A stretch of DNA of 5,384 bases from Candidatus Egerieicola pullicola (GTDB taxonomy: Bacteria; Bacillota; Clostridia; Oscillospirales; Ruminococcaceae): positions 1 through 5,384 of the forward strand of contig DVGY01000022.1 of the NCBI GenBank assembly GCA_018712465.1. The letters are read 5' to 3'. Both the position numbers and the translations under genes were made by a program. Shown piece after piece: positions 1 to 5,130 of the stretch (position 1 is its first letter; each line of letters begins with the position of its first letter). The notes under the pieces were generated by a model that was not told where the DNA came from, ran no database searches, and saw nothing but the letters and a program-made list of their open reading frames with translations.

Positions 1-66
1 CATTCCCAACAGCAGTACCGGCAAAAACCAGCACAGGCGGGTGACCGGGTGAAAACGACTTTGCAT
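1..66 (-). CDS. ECF transporter T component-like protein, N-terminal fragment (runs off left edge)
   Basis: Only the first 22 codons are inside the window; the frame is open to base 1. They read MQSRFHPVTRLCWFLPVL followed by LLGM. A short polar start, then FHP, then a hydrophobic helix with aromatic residues is the usual opening of energy-coupling factor (ECF) transporter T components, the membrane subunits that couple two ATPases to a substrate-binding S component. The start is well supported: ATG at 66-64 follows AAGGAAGG (73-80) by 6 nt, the same ribosome binding sequence used by the gene before it. It lies 26 nt after the stop of the DUF4430 gene on the same strand, so it is the third gene of the cobalamin-riboswitch operon. 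ECF-type cobalamin uptake fits this context. The family call rests on 22 residues and is an inference; another membrane protein is possible. Confidence 0.55.
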   Translation of the reverse strand, partial: MQSRFHPVTRLCWFLPVLLLGM

Positions 67-92
67 ACCGCACCTTCCTTTTCATTTTGCAA

Positions 93-902
93 TTAAGAGG
101 GGACACTGTCCCCAGGGATCACCGTATAGGCGATTTGAATCACATCCCCATCCTGGATGGGCTGGCTGCTGACTCCCTGGGAGGAAAAATTCCCGTTCAG
201 GTAGTATACCCAGCCGCTGGTGGAGCCGCAGGCCAATTCCCGCAATCCTCCGATTTGGCGAATATACTGCCCTGACCAAGAGGAAGTTGCCCTATACTCA
301 ATTCCATTGGCGTTGCACACCGCCTGAAACGCGTCCCACACCGTGGCGGAACCGGTAAACTCCCACTGGGTGGCCGGCAGCAGCATCCCATCTTCCGGCA
401 GAGACAGTCCCAGATCCCCTGCATAGTTCAACGCCGTTTGGCAGGAAATGCTCACCGTCACGGTGTTGGTTTGGGGAACGTCCGGCTGGGGGGAATCCGG
501 CTGGGAGGGGGCGGAAGAAGCCGCCTGCTGAGAGGAGACAGAGGGATTCTCCTGAGGTGCTTCTCCCGGGGAAGCAAGGGTCTGTCCCGGGACGTCCCCA
601 GAGGAAGACGCCTGGCCTTGGGGTGTTTCTTCCCCTGCTGAGGAAGAAGAACCCGATTCCGTTGCAGGAGCAGCGGCGCCGGAACTGTCCTCCTGGGAAC
701 CTGCCGGCTGGGTCAGACTCTCCGACAGCTCCTCGCTCCACACGCTGCCCGTTCCCGTTTGGGAGGCCAGCCGCTGTTGGCGCTGCTGAGGCGTCTCGAT
801 GCGCACACAGCAAAAGCACACCGCCACCACTGCCGCCAGCAGAATGGCAATGCCGCCCAGCAGCCATCCTTTTTTCCGTTTGCCGGAACCAAATCCTTTC
901 AC
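93..902 (-). CDS. Membrane-anchored DUF4430 (transcobalamin beta-domain-like) protein
   Basis: A 269-residue protein with three parts. Residues 1-12 are basic and residues 13-33 form one hydrophobic helix, giving an N-terminal anchor with the rest outside the cell. The cysteines at 29, 31 and 32 lie in the helix, but the residue before C29 is Val, so it is not a good lipobox. Residues about 45-146 are a low-complexity linker rich in Ser, Pro, Gln, Gly and Ala, suited to crossing the cell wall. Residues about 147-262 resemble DUF4430, the family of the C-terminal domain of transcobalamin: VWDAF (188-192), YIRQIGGL (213-220), SGWVYYLNG (229-237) and a final DGD (251-253) with IAY. GTG at 902 is chosen because AAGGAAGG (910-917) lies 7 nt upstream, the basic/hydrophobic N-terminus starts there, and GTGA overlaps the stop of the preceding gene, implying translational coupling. 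A longer ATG frame begins at 977 but lies within that gene. The likely role is corrinoid binding at the surface, inferred from the fold, riboswitch and neighbours; the fold call is firmer than the ligand. Confidence 0.85.
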   Translation of the reverse strand: MKGFGSGKRKKGWLLGGIAILLAAVVAVCFCCVRIETPQQRQQRLASQTGTGSVWSEELSESLTQPAGSQEDSSGAAAPATESGSSSSAGEETPQGQASSSGDVPGQTLASPGEAPQENPSVSSQQAASSAPSQPDSPQPDVPQTNTVTVSISCQTALNYAGDLGLSLPEDGMLLPATQWEFTGSATVWDAFQAVCNANGIEYRATSSWSGQYIRQIGGLRELACGSTSGWVYYLNGNFSSQGVSSQPIQDGDVIQIAYTVIPGDSVPS

Positions 903-2131
903 TTTCCAACCTTCCTTACGCTCACTGCGCCCAGAACACCGGCCAGCAGCAGCGCGGCAACGGCGCCGCCCATCCACAGCAAGGCGTCATCGCTGGTGGC
1001 CGGGCTGGCTTCTCCGGCAGGCAGGTTTTCTGCCTCACTGGACTGCCCGTTTTGGGAAGGCGTTTCCCCGGCGGGAGTGGAGGTGGTCCCTTCCTCCGGC
1101 ACGCTGGGGGTTTGTTCCGGCTGAGAAGGTGTTGCCGGGGTGTCTGCCTCCTGCTGTTCCAGCCAATCTACATAGGTCAGCAGCCCTTCCAACACGTCGG
1201 CGGTGGCCATCAGGTTGGGGGCGGCGTTGTTCAGATACCCAAAGGCGCCGGTATCCTGGATATAGTAGCGGTCCAGCAGCGCCTGGTAGGTTTGAGCCAG
1301 CTCTTCCCCAGAATACCGGCCGGAATCCGCCCAATCCGCCATGGCGGAAAGAGCCAGTCCGGTGGAATCGGCGTTGCTGGAAGTACTCCACTGGAAATCG
1401 GAATAATAGCTGCCGTCTGCCTGGCGGAGGGAATCCACAAAGGTCATGGCGTTTTCCGCCGCCTGAGCCACTCCGGCAACCTGGCCGGAATAAAGTTTGG
1501 CCCCCCGGCTCATCACCGCATTGTTGTCCACGCTGCAGCCCCAGTAATCAAAGGCCTGTTCCTCCTGATTGTAGTAGGACATCAGCCCTTCCGCCAGGGC
1601 GTCCTGCAGGGCCTGGGAACTGCCCAGCTGTTGGGCGCACCACAAAGCCCGGGCGATGTTGTAGGGGTTGTCGGCGGCAATGAATTGGGGGGTGCCCAAG
1701 GTTTCCGCCGCCTGTTCCATCTGGGCGGAAAGTTCCTTGTTGCCGGTTTCCTGAGCCAGCCAAGCGGCTCCCAGGGTGCCCACCAAGCTGGGGCTGGCCA
1801 CCGGGTCGTAGTTATCATCGTAGCCCTGATAGACGGCAGCGCCGTAAGTCTCCAATTCCTCTGCCGCCTGGGTCAGGTAATTTTCCACCACAGTCCCGGC
1901 CTGTTCCAAGCCGCTGCGGTACAGCAGCTGCACCGTGGCCAAATCGCTGGCCGAATAGCCGGTGGAGGTAAAGTTTTCGGTAAGATACTCCGCCGCTGCG
2001 TCGGCGGTTTGCCGGACCTGGGCAGCGGTTACTGTTTCTTCTGCGCTGACCCCCAGGGTCATGACGCCGGCCACCAAAATCACGGCGGTGAAAGCGGCGC
2101 CCAGACGGCGGAAAATGGTTTTTGATTTCAT
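899..2131 (-). CDS. Secreted, C-terminally anchored alpha/alpha-toroid (prenyltransferase/transcobalamin barrel-like) protein
   Basis: A 410-residue exported protein. Residues 1-30 are a signal peptide (KSK/RR, hydrophobic core, VSA before E31). Residues about 35-325 are mostly amphipathic helices resembling the terpenoid cyclase/prenyltransferase alpha/alpha toroid, the fold that also forms the N-terminal barrel of transcobalamin and intrinsic factor. Visible repeat signatures are FVDSLRQADGSYYS (231-244) followed by NADSTGLALSAM (253-264), and TGAFGYL (294-300) followed by TADVLEGLL (310-318). No DXDD-type cyclase motif is seen, so binding rather than catalysis is likely. Residues about 328-375 are a Pro/Ser/Thr/Glu linker. 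Residues 383-405 are a membrane helix followed by a short basic tail, preceded by SPATS (376-380), which recalls a degenerate sortase signal. ATG at 2131 has GGAG 8 nt upstream; a longer in-frame ORF would translate the terminator. It is the first gene after the cobalamin riboswitch. A role in corrinoid capture is inferred; an unrelated surface toroid protein is the alternative. Confidence 0.82.
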   Translation of the reverse strand: MKSKTIFRRLGAAFTAVILVAGVMTLGVSAEETVTAAQVRQTADAAAEYLTENFTSTGYSASDLATVQLLYRSGLEQAGTVVENYLTQAAEELETYGAAVYQGYDDNYDPVASPSLVGTLGAAWLAQETGNKELSAQMEQAAETLGTPQFIAADNPYNIARALWCAQQLGSSQALQDALAEGLMSYYNQEEQAFDYWGCSVDNNAVMSRGAKLYSGQVAGVAQAAENAMTFVDSLRQADGSYYSDFQWSTSSNADSTGLALSAMADWADSGRYSGEELAQTYQALLDRYYIQDTGAFGYLNNAAPNLMATADVLEGLLTYVDWLEQQEADTPATPSQPEQTPSVPEEGTTSTPAGETPSQNGQSSEAENLPAGEASPATSDDALLWMGGAVAALLLAGVLGAVSVRKVGK

Positions 2132-2161
2132 ACTGTTTGCTCCTTTTCTTTGGTTTGGACA

Positions 2162-2197
2162 GGAACAAAGAAACCCCTCACCAAATGTCGTGAGGGG
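2162..2197 (-). terminator. Riboswitch terminator (expression platform)
   Basis: Read on the minus strand, CCCCTCAC (2197-2190), an 8-nt loop and GTGAGGGG (2181-2174) form a perfect 8-bp hairpin followed by TTTCTTTGTT (2173-2164). It ends about 30 nt before the start codon of the toroid gene and about 100 nt after the riboswitch aptamer, the usual place for a transcription-terminating expression platform. GTGAGG at 2282-2277, just after the aptamer, is complementary to CCTCAC of the left arm and could form a competing antiterminator (inference). Confidence 0.8.
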
Positions 2198-2214
2198 CCA
2201 TTCGTCTTTTGGAA

Positions 2215-2260
2215 ACTGTCTTGCCCGGAGCAGACTGCTCCCCCGGACCGGCAAAACAGT
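2215..2260 (-). other. Strong hairpin between cobalamin aptamer and terminator
   Basis: The arms 2260-2250 and 2225-2215 pair over 11 bp in the minus-strand RNA (one G-U pair). Inside them GGAGCAG/CTGCTCC (2241-2235 and 2233-2227) forms a second perfect stem. No U-tract follows, so this is not a terminator by itself. It may bring the proposed antiterminator strand (2277-2282) close to the terminator arm (2190-2197). Confidence 0.6.
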
Positions 2261-2300
2261 CTGTCCCCGAGAAACGCCTCACCGCATTTCCCGAAGCTGG

Positions 2301-2477
2301 CAATTTGGGCAGATATCCTGACTTGACGGTTTCTTCCTCGCCCCGGCCTTCCCAGTTCCAAACAAACCAGTGGCAGTCATAGGGGTTTGTCGCCGCATAC
2401 AGTAGGTGCAAGCTGTCACGGATTCTCACCGTGTTCCCTTTTCAGGGACAGGGAACTTCCCCGTCCCACCCAAATTG
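2301..2477 (-). promoter_or_regulatory. Cobalamin (B12) riboswitch aptamer
   Basis: Read on the minus strand, the aptamer shows the conserved cobalamin riboswitch blocks in order: GGTGAGAATCC (2430-2420) followed by GTGACAG, the B12 box GCCACTG (2374-2368), GGGAAGG (2353-2347), and AGTCAGGATATCTGCC (2323-2308). The ends pair as a 10-bp P1 stem: 2477-2468 with 2310-2301, one G-U pair. It lies about 13 nt after the predicted transcription start of a consensus promoter and about 170 nt before the toroid gene. The family normally represses uptake or synthesis genes when adenosyl- or other cobalamins bind. This is the strongest evidence for the function of the three genes that follow. Confidence 0.96.
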
Positions 2478-2497
2478 TTGACGCTTGTCCAGCAGGG

Positions 2498-2526
2498 ATT
2501 ATACCACACTTCCCCACCCCGGTCAA
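2498..2526 (-). promoter_or_regulatory. Sigma-A promoter of the cobalamin operon
   Basis: On the minus strand, -35 TTGACC (2526-2521), a 17-bp spacer and -10 TATAAT (2503-2498). The predicted start is near 2490, just ahead of the riboswitch P1 stem that begins at 2477. The near-consensus match suggests strong basal transcription, with control left to the riboswitch. Confidence 0.85.
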
Positions 2527-2528
2527 CC

Positions 2529-2557
2529 TTGCACCGGTGGGCCTGCCATGCTATAAT
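2529..2557 (+). promoter_or_regulatory. Sigma-A promoter of the DUF436 unit
   Basis: On the plus strand, -35 TTGCAC (2529-2534; only the TTG matches consensus), a 17-bp spacer and a perfect -10 TATAAT (2552-2557). The predicted start is near 2564, leaving a leader of about 138 nt before the DUF436 gene. Its -35 is only 2 bp from the -35 of the divergent cobalamin promoter. Confidence 0.7.
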
Positions 2558-2613
2558 GATGATAAAGGCAGTCATTACGGTTCCCGCCTTGCCGTCCAAA
2601 CACAGTGGCGGCA

Positions 2614-2631
2614 TTTCGCCCGGCGGCGAAA
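2614..2631 (+). other. Leader hairpin upstream of the DUF436 gene
   Basis: TTTCGCC (2614-2620), loop CGGC and GGCGAAA (2625-2631) form a perfect 7-bp hairpin in the roughly 138-nt leader between the promoter and the start at 2702. No U-tract follows and no known riboswitch is recognised. It may only be local structure. Confidence 0.35.
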
Positions 2632-2701
2632 ACCGGTGGAAACCCGGCCGGATGTTTTTGGTATTGTAAAAACAGGCAGTTTCGATGGGAGGAATGTTAT
2701 C

Positions 2702-3259
2702 ATGGAATTCTTAGAAACACTGACCCAGCAGGCGAATCAGGCCATGACCCAGCTTTTGGAGCAGGCCCACACCAAGCCGGGACAGATTGTGGTGGTGGGC
2801 TGTTCCTCCAGCGAGGCGGGAGGTTACCGCATCGGTTCCCACTCCGCTTTGGAGATCGCCCAAGCCATTTTCGACGGCCTGTATCCGGTGGTGCAGCAGC
2901 ATGGAATGTATCTGGCGGCCCAGTGCTGCGAGCATTTAAACCGGGCCTTGATTGTGGAAGAAGAATGTATGGAAAAGTACGGGTTAGAGCAGGTCAATGC
3001 GGTTCCCCAGCCCAAAGCAGGGGGCAGCTTCGGTACCACCGCCTGGGCCCGATTCTCCCACCCGGTGGCGGTGGAAAGGATCCAAGCCCACTGCGGCATG
3101 GACATCGGCGACACCCTCATCGGAATGCACCTGAAACCGGTGGCAGTGCCCCTTCGTCTGGATCTGGACCACATCGGCCACGCCCACTTAGTCTGCGCCC
3201 GCACCCGGGTCAAGTTTACCGGCGGCAGCCGGGCGGTGTACCAGGAAGATCTGCTGTAA
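2702..3259 (+). CDS. ywlG: DUF436 / UPF0340 family protein (TIGR01440, YwlG-like)
   Basis: A 185-residue soluble protein, close to the roughly 180 residues usual for the family. Conserved family blocks are seen along its length: VVVGCSSSEAGGYRIGSHS (30-48), AAQCCEHLNRAL (72-83), PKAGGSFGTTAWARF (104-118), GDTLIGMHLKPVAVPLR (136-152) and HAHLVCARTRVKFTGGSRAVY (160-180, lightly variable). The family is widespread in Firmicutes, and its biochemical role is not established as far as I know, so none is claimed. The start at 2702 follows GGGAGG (2687-2692) by 9 nt; a longer in-frame ORF begins at 2387 but would have to be translated through the divergent riboswitch and promoter region. It is the first gene of a two-gene unit, 18 bases before the small membrane protein gene. 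It is divergent from the cobalamin operon, which by itself does not link it to B12. Confidence 0.93.
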   Translation: MEFLETLTQQANQAMTQLLEQAHTKPGQIVVVGCSSSEAGGYRIGSHSALEIAQAIFDGLYPVVQQHGMYLAAQCCEHLNRALIVEEECMEKYGLEQVNAVPQPKAGGSFGTTAWARFSHPVAVERIQAHCGMDIGDTLIGMHLKPVAVPLRLDLDHIGHAHLVCARTRVKFTGGSRAVYQEDLL

Positions 3260-3277
3260 CGGGAAAGGAGCAAGGGA

Positions 3278-3484
3278 ATGAAGCGATATGTTTGGCTCAT
3301 TGTAGCGGCCGTGGGCCTTTTGGTCTGCGTTTTGACCCATGTTTATGAGCTGCTCTTCGGACAATTGGGCTTCTGGATCTATCTGATCCTGATGGGAGTC
3401 AGCCTGGTGCTGATGCTCATCGGGGTGATCCTGGGACTGATCCGGGTCTTTTCCAAAAAGCACAGCACCACCCTCCAACCATAA
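3278..3484 (+). CDS. Small two-helix membrane protein, unknown function
   Basis: A 68-residue protein made of a short basic start (MKRY), a hydrophobic helix at about 5-23, a short turn around FGQLG (27-31), a second helix at about 32-55 and a basic, polar tail (RVFSKKHSTTLQP). Two helices with positive charges at both ends predict a hairpin with both termini in the cytoplasm. I recognise no named family. AAAGGAG (3264-3270) lies 7 nt before the ATG, and the gene begins 18 bases after the DUF436 stop and ends 14 bases before a strong terminator, so it is almost certainly expressed as the second gene of that unit. The good ribosome binding site and hydrophobic pattern argue that it is real despite its size. 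Confidence 0.8.
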   Translation: MKRYVWLIVAAVGLLVCVLTHVYELLFGQLGFWIYLILMGVSLVLMLIGVILGLIRVFSKKHSTTLQP

Positions 3485-3498
3485 CCAACGGACAAAGG

Positions 3499-3547
3499 AA
3501 CACTCCAATGGTCTGGGAACCTCTCCCTTCCATTGGAGTGTTTTTTT
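3499..3547 (+). terminator. Intrinsic terminator of the DUF436 unit, possibly bidirectional
   Basis: AACACTCCAATGG (3499-3511) and CCATTGGAGTGTT (3530-3542) form a perfect 13-bp stem with an 18-nt loop, followed by a run of seven T (3541-3547) on the plus strand. It sits between two converging units. Read from the GH43 gene on the minus strand the same stem is followed by the weaker U-rich stretch TTCCTTTGT, so it may stop that transcript as well, less efficiently. Confidence 0.93.
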
Positions 3548-3573
3548 CTGGCTATTTTCTCAAATTTTCGTTC

Positions 3574-4989
3574 TTATTCTCTCAGCAGTTTTCCCCAGAC
3601 GGCCTCTCCCCCATCGGTCAAACCGGTGAAGCAGATGGTGGGGCGGCTGTTTTCCAGATCGTAGCATTTCAGCACCCGGCCGGTGACGGTCTGTTTTTTG
3701 CCCTGGATGGTCAACAGGTTCTGTTCCGGGTCATACTGATAGGTCATGGCCTTTTTGTCCATCCAAGTACCGGTGCCGTCCTCCTTCAAAACCCCGGGCT
3801 TTCCCTTTTTGGGACGGTCGTTCTTTTCCGGGAAATGGATGAATTCCCAGTTCCCCGGCAGGCAGCTGGCGGGGATGCATCCCTGATCTTCCCCGGCAAA
3901 ATCCTCCGGGCTGAACACCGGCCAGCCCTCTACAAACACCATCTGACGGATCATCATAAAGTGTTTGGTAAAGCTGGTTTTGCCGTCCCAGGTGTGGCGC
4001 TTGGAATAGGCTTTGGCGCCGTCCCGGACATGGTGGCAGAAATAATACCGTCCGGTGTCGGGATCGTAAAAAGGCACGCCGTGGCCGGGGCCCCGGAATC
4101 CCCCGTAGGTCCAGTTGGGGGTGGTGGTGTCCGCATAGGGGTCGGCGGCGGTAAACTGATAGCTGCCTGCCAGCTTCACCCCCATGGTATCCCCAATCAT
4201 GGAGCGGCCCTGGAAATCCACATAAGGGCCGGTCACCGTCCGGCTTCTGGCCACCCGGATGTCATAGCCGTCGCCCAGCCAGCCGTAGGACAAAAACAGG
4301 TAGTAGTATTCTTCCTCCGGGTTGTAGATCACCGCTGCCCCTTCCGGGCCGTCCACGGTGTTGTGGCCTTTCCGTGCCAGCAGAGTGCCCAAATCCCGGG
4401 CATTGCCGTTTAACGGCATTCCGGTTTGAGGATCCAGTTGTTTGGCAAAGATGCCGCCGAAGAAGGAGCCGTAAATCATGTACTTCTCCCCTTGGGGGGT
4501 GTCCACAATGTGGGCATCAATGGCGTTGGGCAGGGTGTCGTCGGTGTCCCAAGTGTCCATCACCACGCCCCGGTTGACAAAGGGACCTTCCGGCTTTTGG
4601 CTTACCGCCAGCCAGATTTTGCTTTCGCTGCTGCCAAAGGCACGGGTGGAGGAATAATACATCCGATATTCCCCGTGGGTGTATTCCACAAAGGGAGCCC
4701 AAAAGCTGGGAGTGGGTTTGCGGTTTCCGTTTTGCTTGGCCTGTTCAATGGAGGCCTCGTCCAACACGGTATCCAGATATTCCCAATGAACTAAATCCCG
4801 GCTGCGGCGAAGGGGAATGCCCTGCTTTGGCTTGGAGTCGGTGCAATAGGAGAGATACCAGCCGGTCACCGGATCCTTCATGAGACCGGGATCGTGACTT
4901 TCAAAGGTGGGGTTCTTGCTGCGGTCGTACACCCCTAATTTCTTCATAGGGGGCTGCTCCGGCAACTGGAGCTTCTCCAAAGGAGACAT
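3574..4989 (-). CDS. Glycoside hydrolase family 43, arabinan endo-1,5-alpha-L-arabinosidase-like, with C-terminal beta domain
   Basis: A 471-residue enzyme. Residues about 25-345 match the five-bladed GH43 propeller with the three family acids in place: D33 in HDPG (general base), D158 in NAIDAHIV (pKa modulator) and E216 in DGPEGAAV (general acid). H303 in GPGHG is a candidate for the metal-binding histidine known in Bacillus arabinanases. Residues about 380-471 are a separate beta-rich domain ending VLKCYDLEN (439-447), FTG (454-456), WGK (465-467), as in two-domain Bacillus endo-arabinanases of about 470 residues. The expected reaction is hydrolysis of alpha-1,5-L-arabinan or arabino-oligosaccharides with inversion. 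There is no signal peptide, so it is probably cytoplasmic and acts on imported oligosaccharides (inference). ATG at 4989 follows AAAGGAAG (4997-5004) by 7 nt; a longer frame from 5052 would translate the terminator hairpin. It lies downstream of a second, related gene. Endo versus exo action and the exact subfamily cannot be decided here. Confidence 0.9.
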   Translation of the reverse strand: MSPLEKLQLPEQPPMKKLGVYDRSKNPTFESHDPGLMKDPVTGWYLSYCTDSKPKQGIPLRRSRDLVHWEYLDTVLDEASIEQAKQNGNRKPTPSFWAPFVEYTHGEYRMYYSSTRAFGSSESKIWLAVSQKPEGPFVNRGVVMDTWDTDDTLPNAIDAHIVDTPQGEKYMIYGSFFGGIFAKQLDPQTGMPLNGNARDLGTLLARKGHNTVDGPEGAAVIYNPEEEYYYLFLSYGWLGDGYDIRVARSRTVTGPYVDFQGRSMIGDTMGVKLAGSYQFTAADPYADTTTPNWTYGGFRGPGHGVPFYDPDTGRYYFCHHVRDGAKAYSKRHTWDGKTSFTKHFMMIRQMVFVEGWPVFSPEDFAGEDQGCIPASCLPGNWEFIHFPEKNDRPKKGKPGVLKEDGTGTWMDKKAMTYQYDPEQNLLTIQGKKQTVTGRVLKCYDLENSRPTICFTGLTDGGEAVWGKLLRE

Positions 4990-5009
4990 AACGATACTTC
5001 CTTTCCGGG

Positions 5010-5045
5010 AAAAAAGAATCGCGGCGAAGCCGAAACCTCGCCGCG
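5010..5045 (-). terminator. Strong terminator hairpin in the GH43 leader (candidate attenuator)
   Basis: On the minus strand CGCGGCGA (5045-5038), a 10-nt loop and TCGCCGCG (5027-5020) form a perfect 8-bp GC-rich stem followed by ATTCTTTTTT (5019-5010). The U-tract ends 5 nt before the ribosome binding site of the GH43 gene. It may end the transcript of the upstream gene (stop at 5133-5131), but as it lies downstream of the predicted promoter at 5093-5121 it could also work as an attenuator. Confidence 0.82.
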
Positions 5046-5069
5046 CAGGCATTCTGTCTTAGGCGCCTG

Positions 5070-5087
5070 GTAAGCTTTTCAGCTTAC
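5070..5087 (-). other. GAAA-tetraloop hairpin in the GH43 leader
   Basis: On the minus strand GTAAGCT (5087-5081), loop GAAA, AGCTTAC (5076-5070): a perfect 7-bp stem with a GNRA loop right after the predicted transcription start (near 5087-5090). It is followed by the palindrome AGGCGCCT (5068-5061) and by CAGGC...GCCTG pairing (5070-5047 region), giving a compact structured leader of about 100 nt. It matches no riboswitch class that I recognise. Confidence 0.5.
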
Positions 5088-5092
5088 GGGCT

Positions 5093-5121
5093 ATTGTAGC
5101 AGAGTCATTTCCCAGATGCAA
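5093..5121 (-). promoter_or_regulatory. Predicted sigma-A promoter of the GH43 gene
   Basis: On the minus strand, -35 TTGCAT (5121-5116), a 17-bp spacer and -10 TACAAT (5098-5093, 5 of 6 to consensus). A TTGACG at 5129-5124 is a better -35 sequence but would need a 25-bp spacer, so it is not preferred. The promoter lies in the gap between the two GH43-type genes and gives a leader of about 100 nt containing two hairpins. Confidence 0.6.
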
Positions 5122-5130
5122 GTCGTCAAA

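Noticed and set aside
903..977. N-terminal extension of the DUF4430 protein to an ATG at 977
   Set aside because: It lies wholly inside the toroid gene and would put 25 Arg-rich residues before the membrane anchor; the GTG at 902 has the ribosome binding site.
950..990. Lipoprotein signal in the DUF4430 protein (three cysteines 29-32 of its N-terminal helix, encoded near 805-820)
   Set aside because: The residues before C29 (VAV) do not fit a lipobox, as small residue G/A/S is expected at -1; an uncleaved membrane anchor fits better.
557..2125. Long plus-strand open frame (522 codons) across the toroid and DUF4430 genes
   Set aside because: It is antisense to two well-supported genes, lacks a ribosome binding site and has a Gly/Arg/Pro-rich product without family signature; typical of shadow frames in GC-rich DNA.
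2132..2254. N-terminal extension of the toroid protein up to 2254
   Set aside because: It would translate the riboswitch terminator, and the signal peptide and ribosome binding site both place the start at 2131.
2387..2701. Upstream extension of the DUF436 frame through the riboswitch and promoters
   Set aside because: The extension runs antisense through the riboswitch, lies mostly before the predicted start of transcription (near 2564), and family length fits the ATG at 2702.
3508..4413. Plus-strand 301-codon open frame opposite the GH43 gene
   Set aside because: The opposite strand carries an intact GH43 with all three catalytic acids; the plus frame starts inside the terminator and resembles no family.
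4990..5052. GH43 start at 5052
   Set aside because: It would translate the terminator hairpin and has no ribosome binding site; AAAGGAAG at 4997-5004 serves the ATG at 4989.
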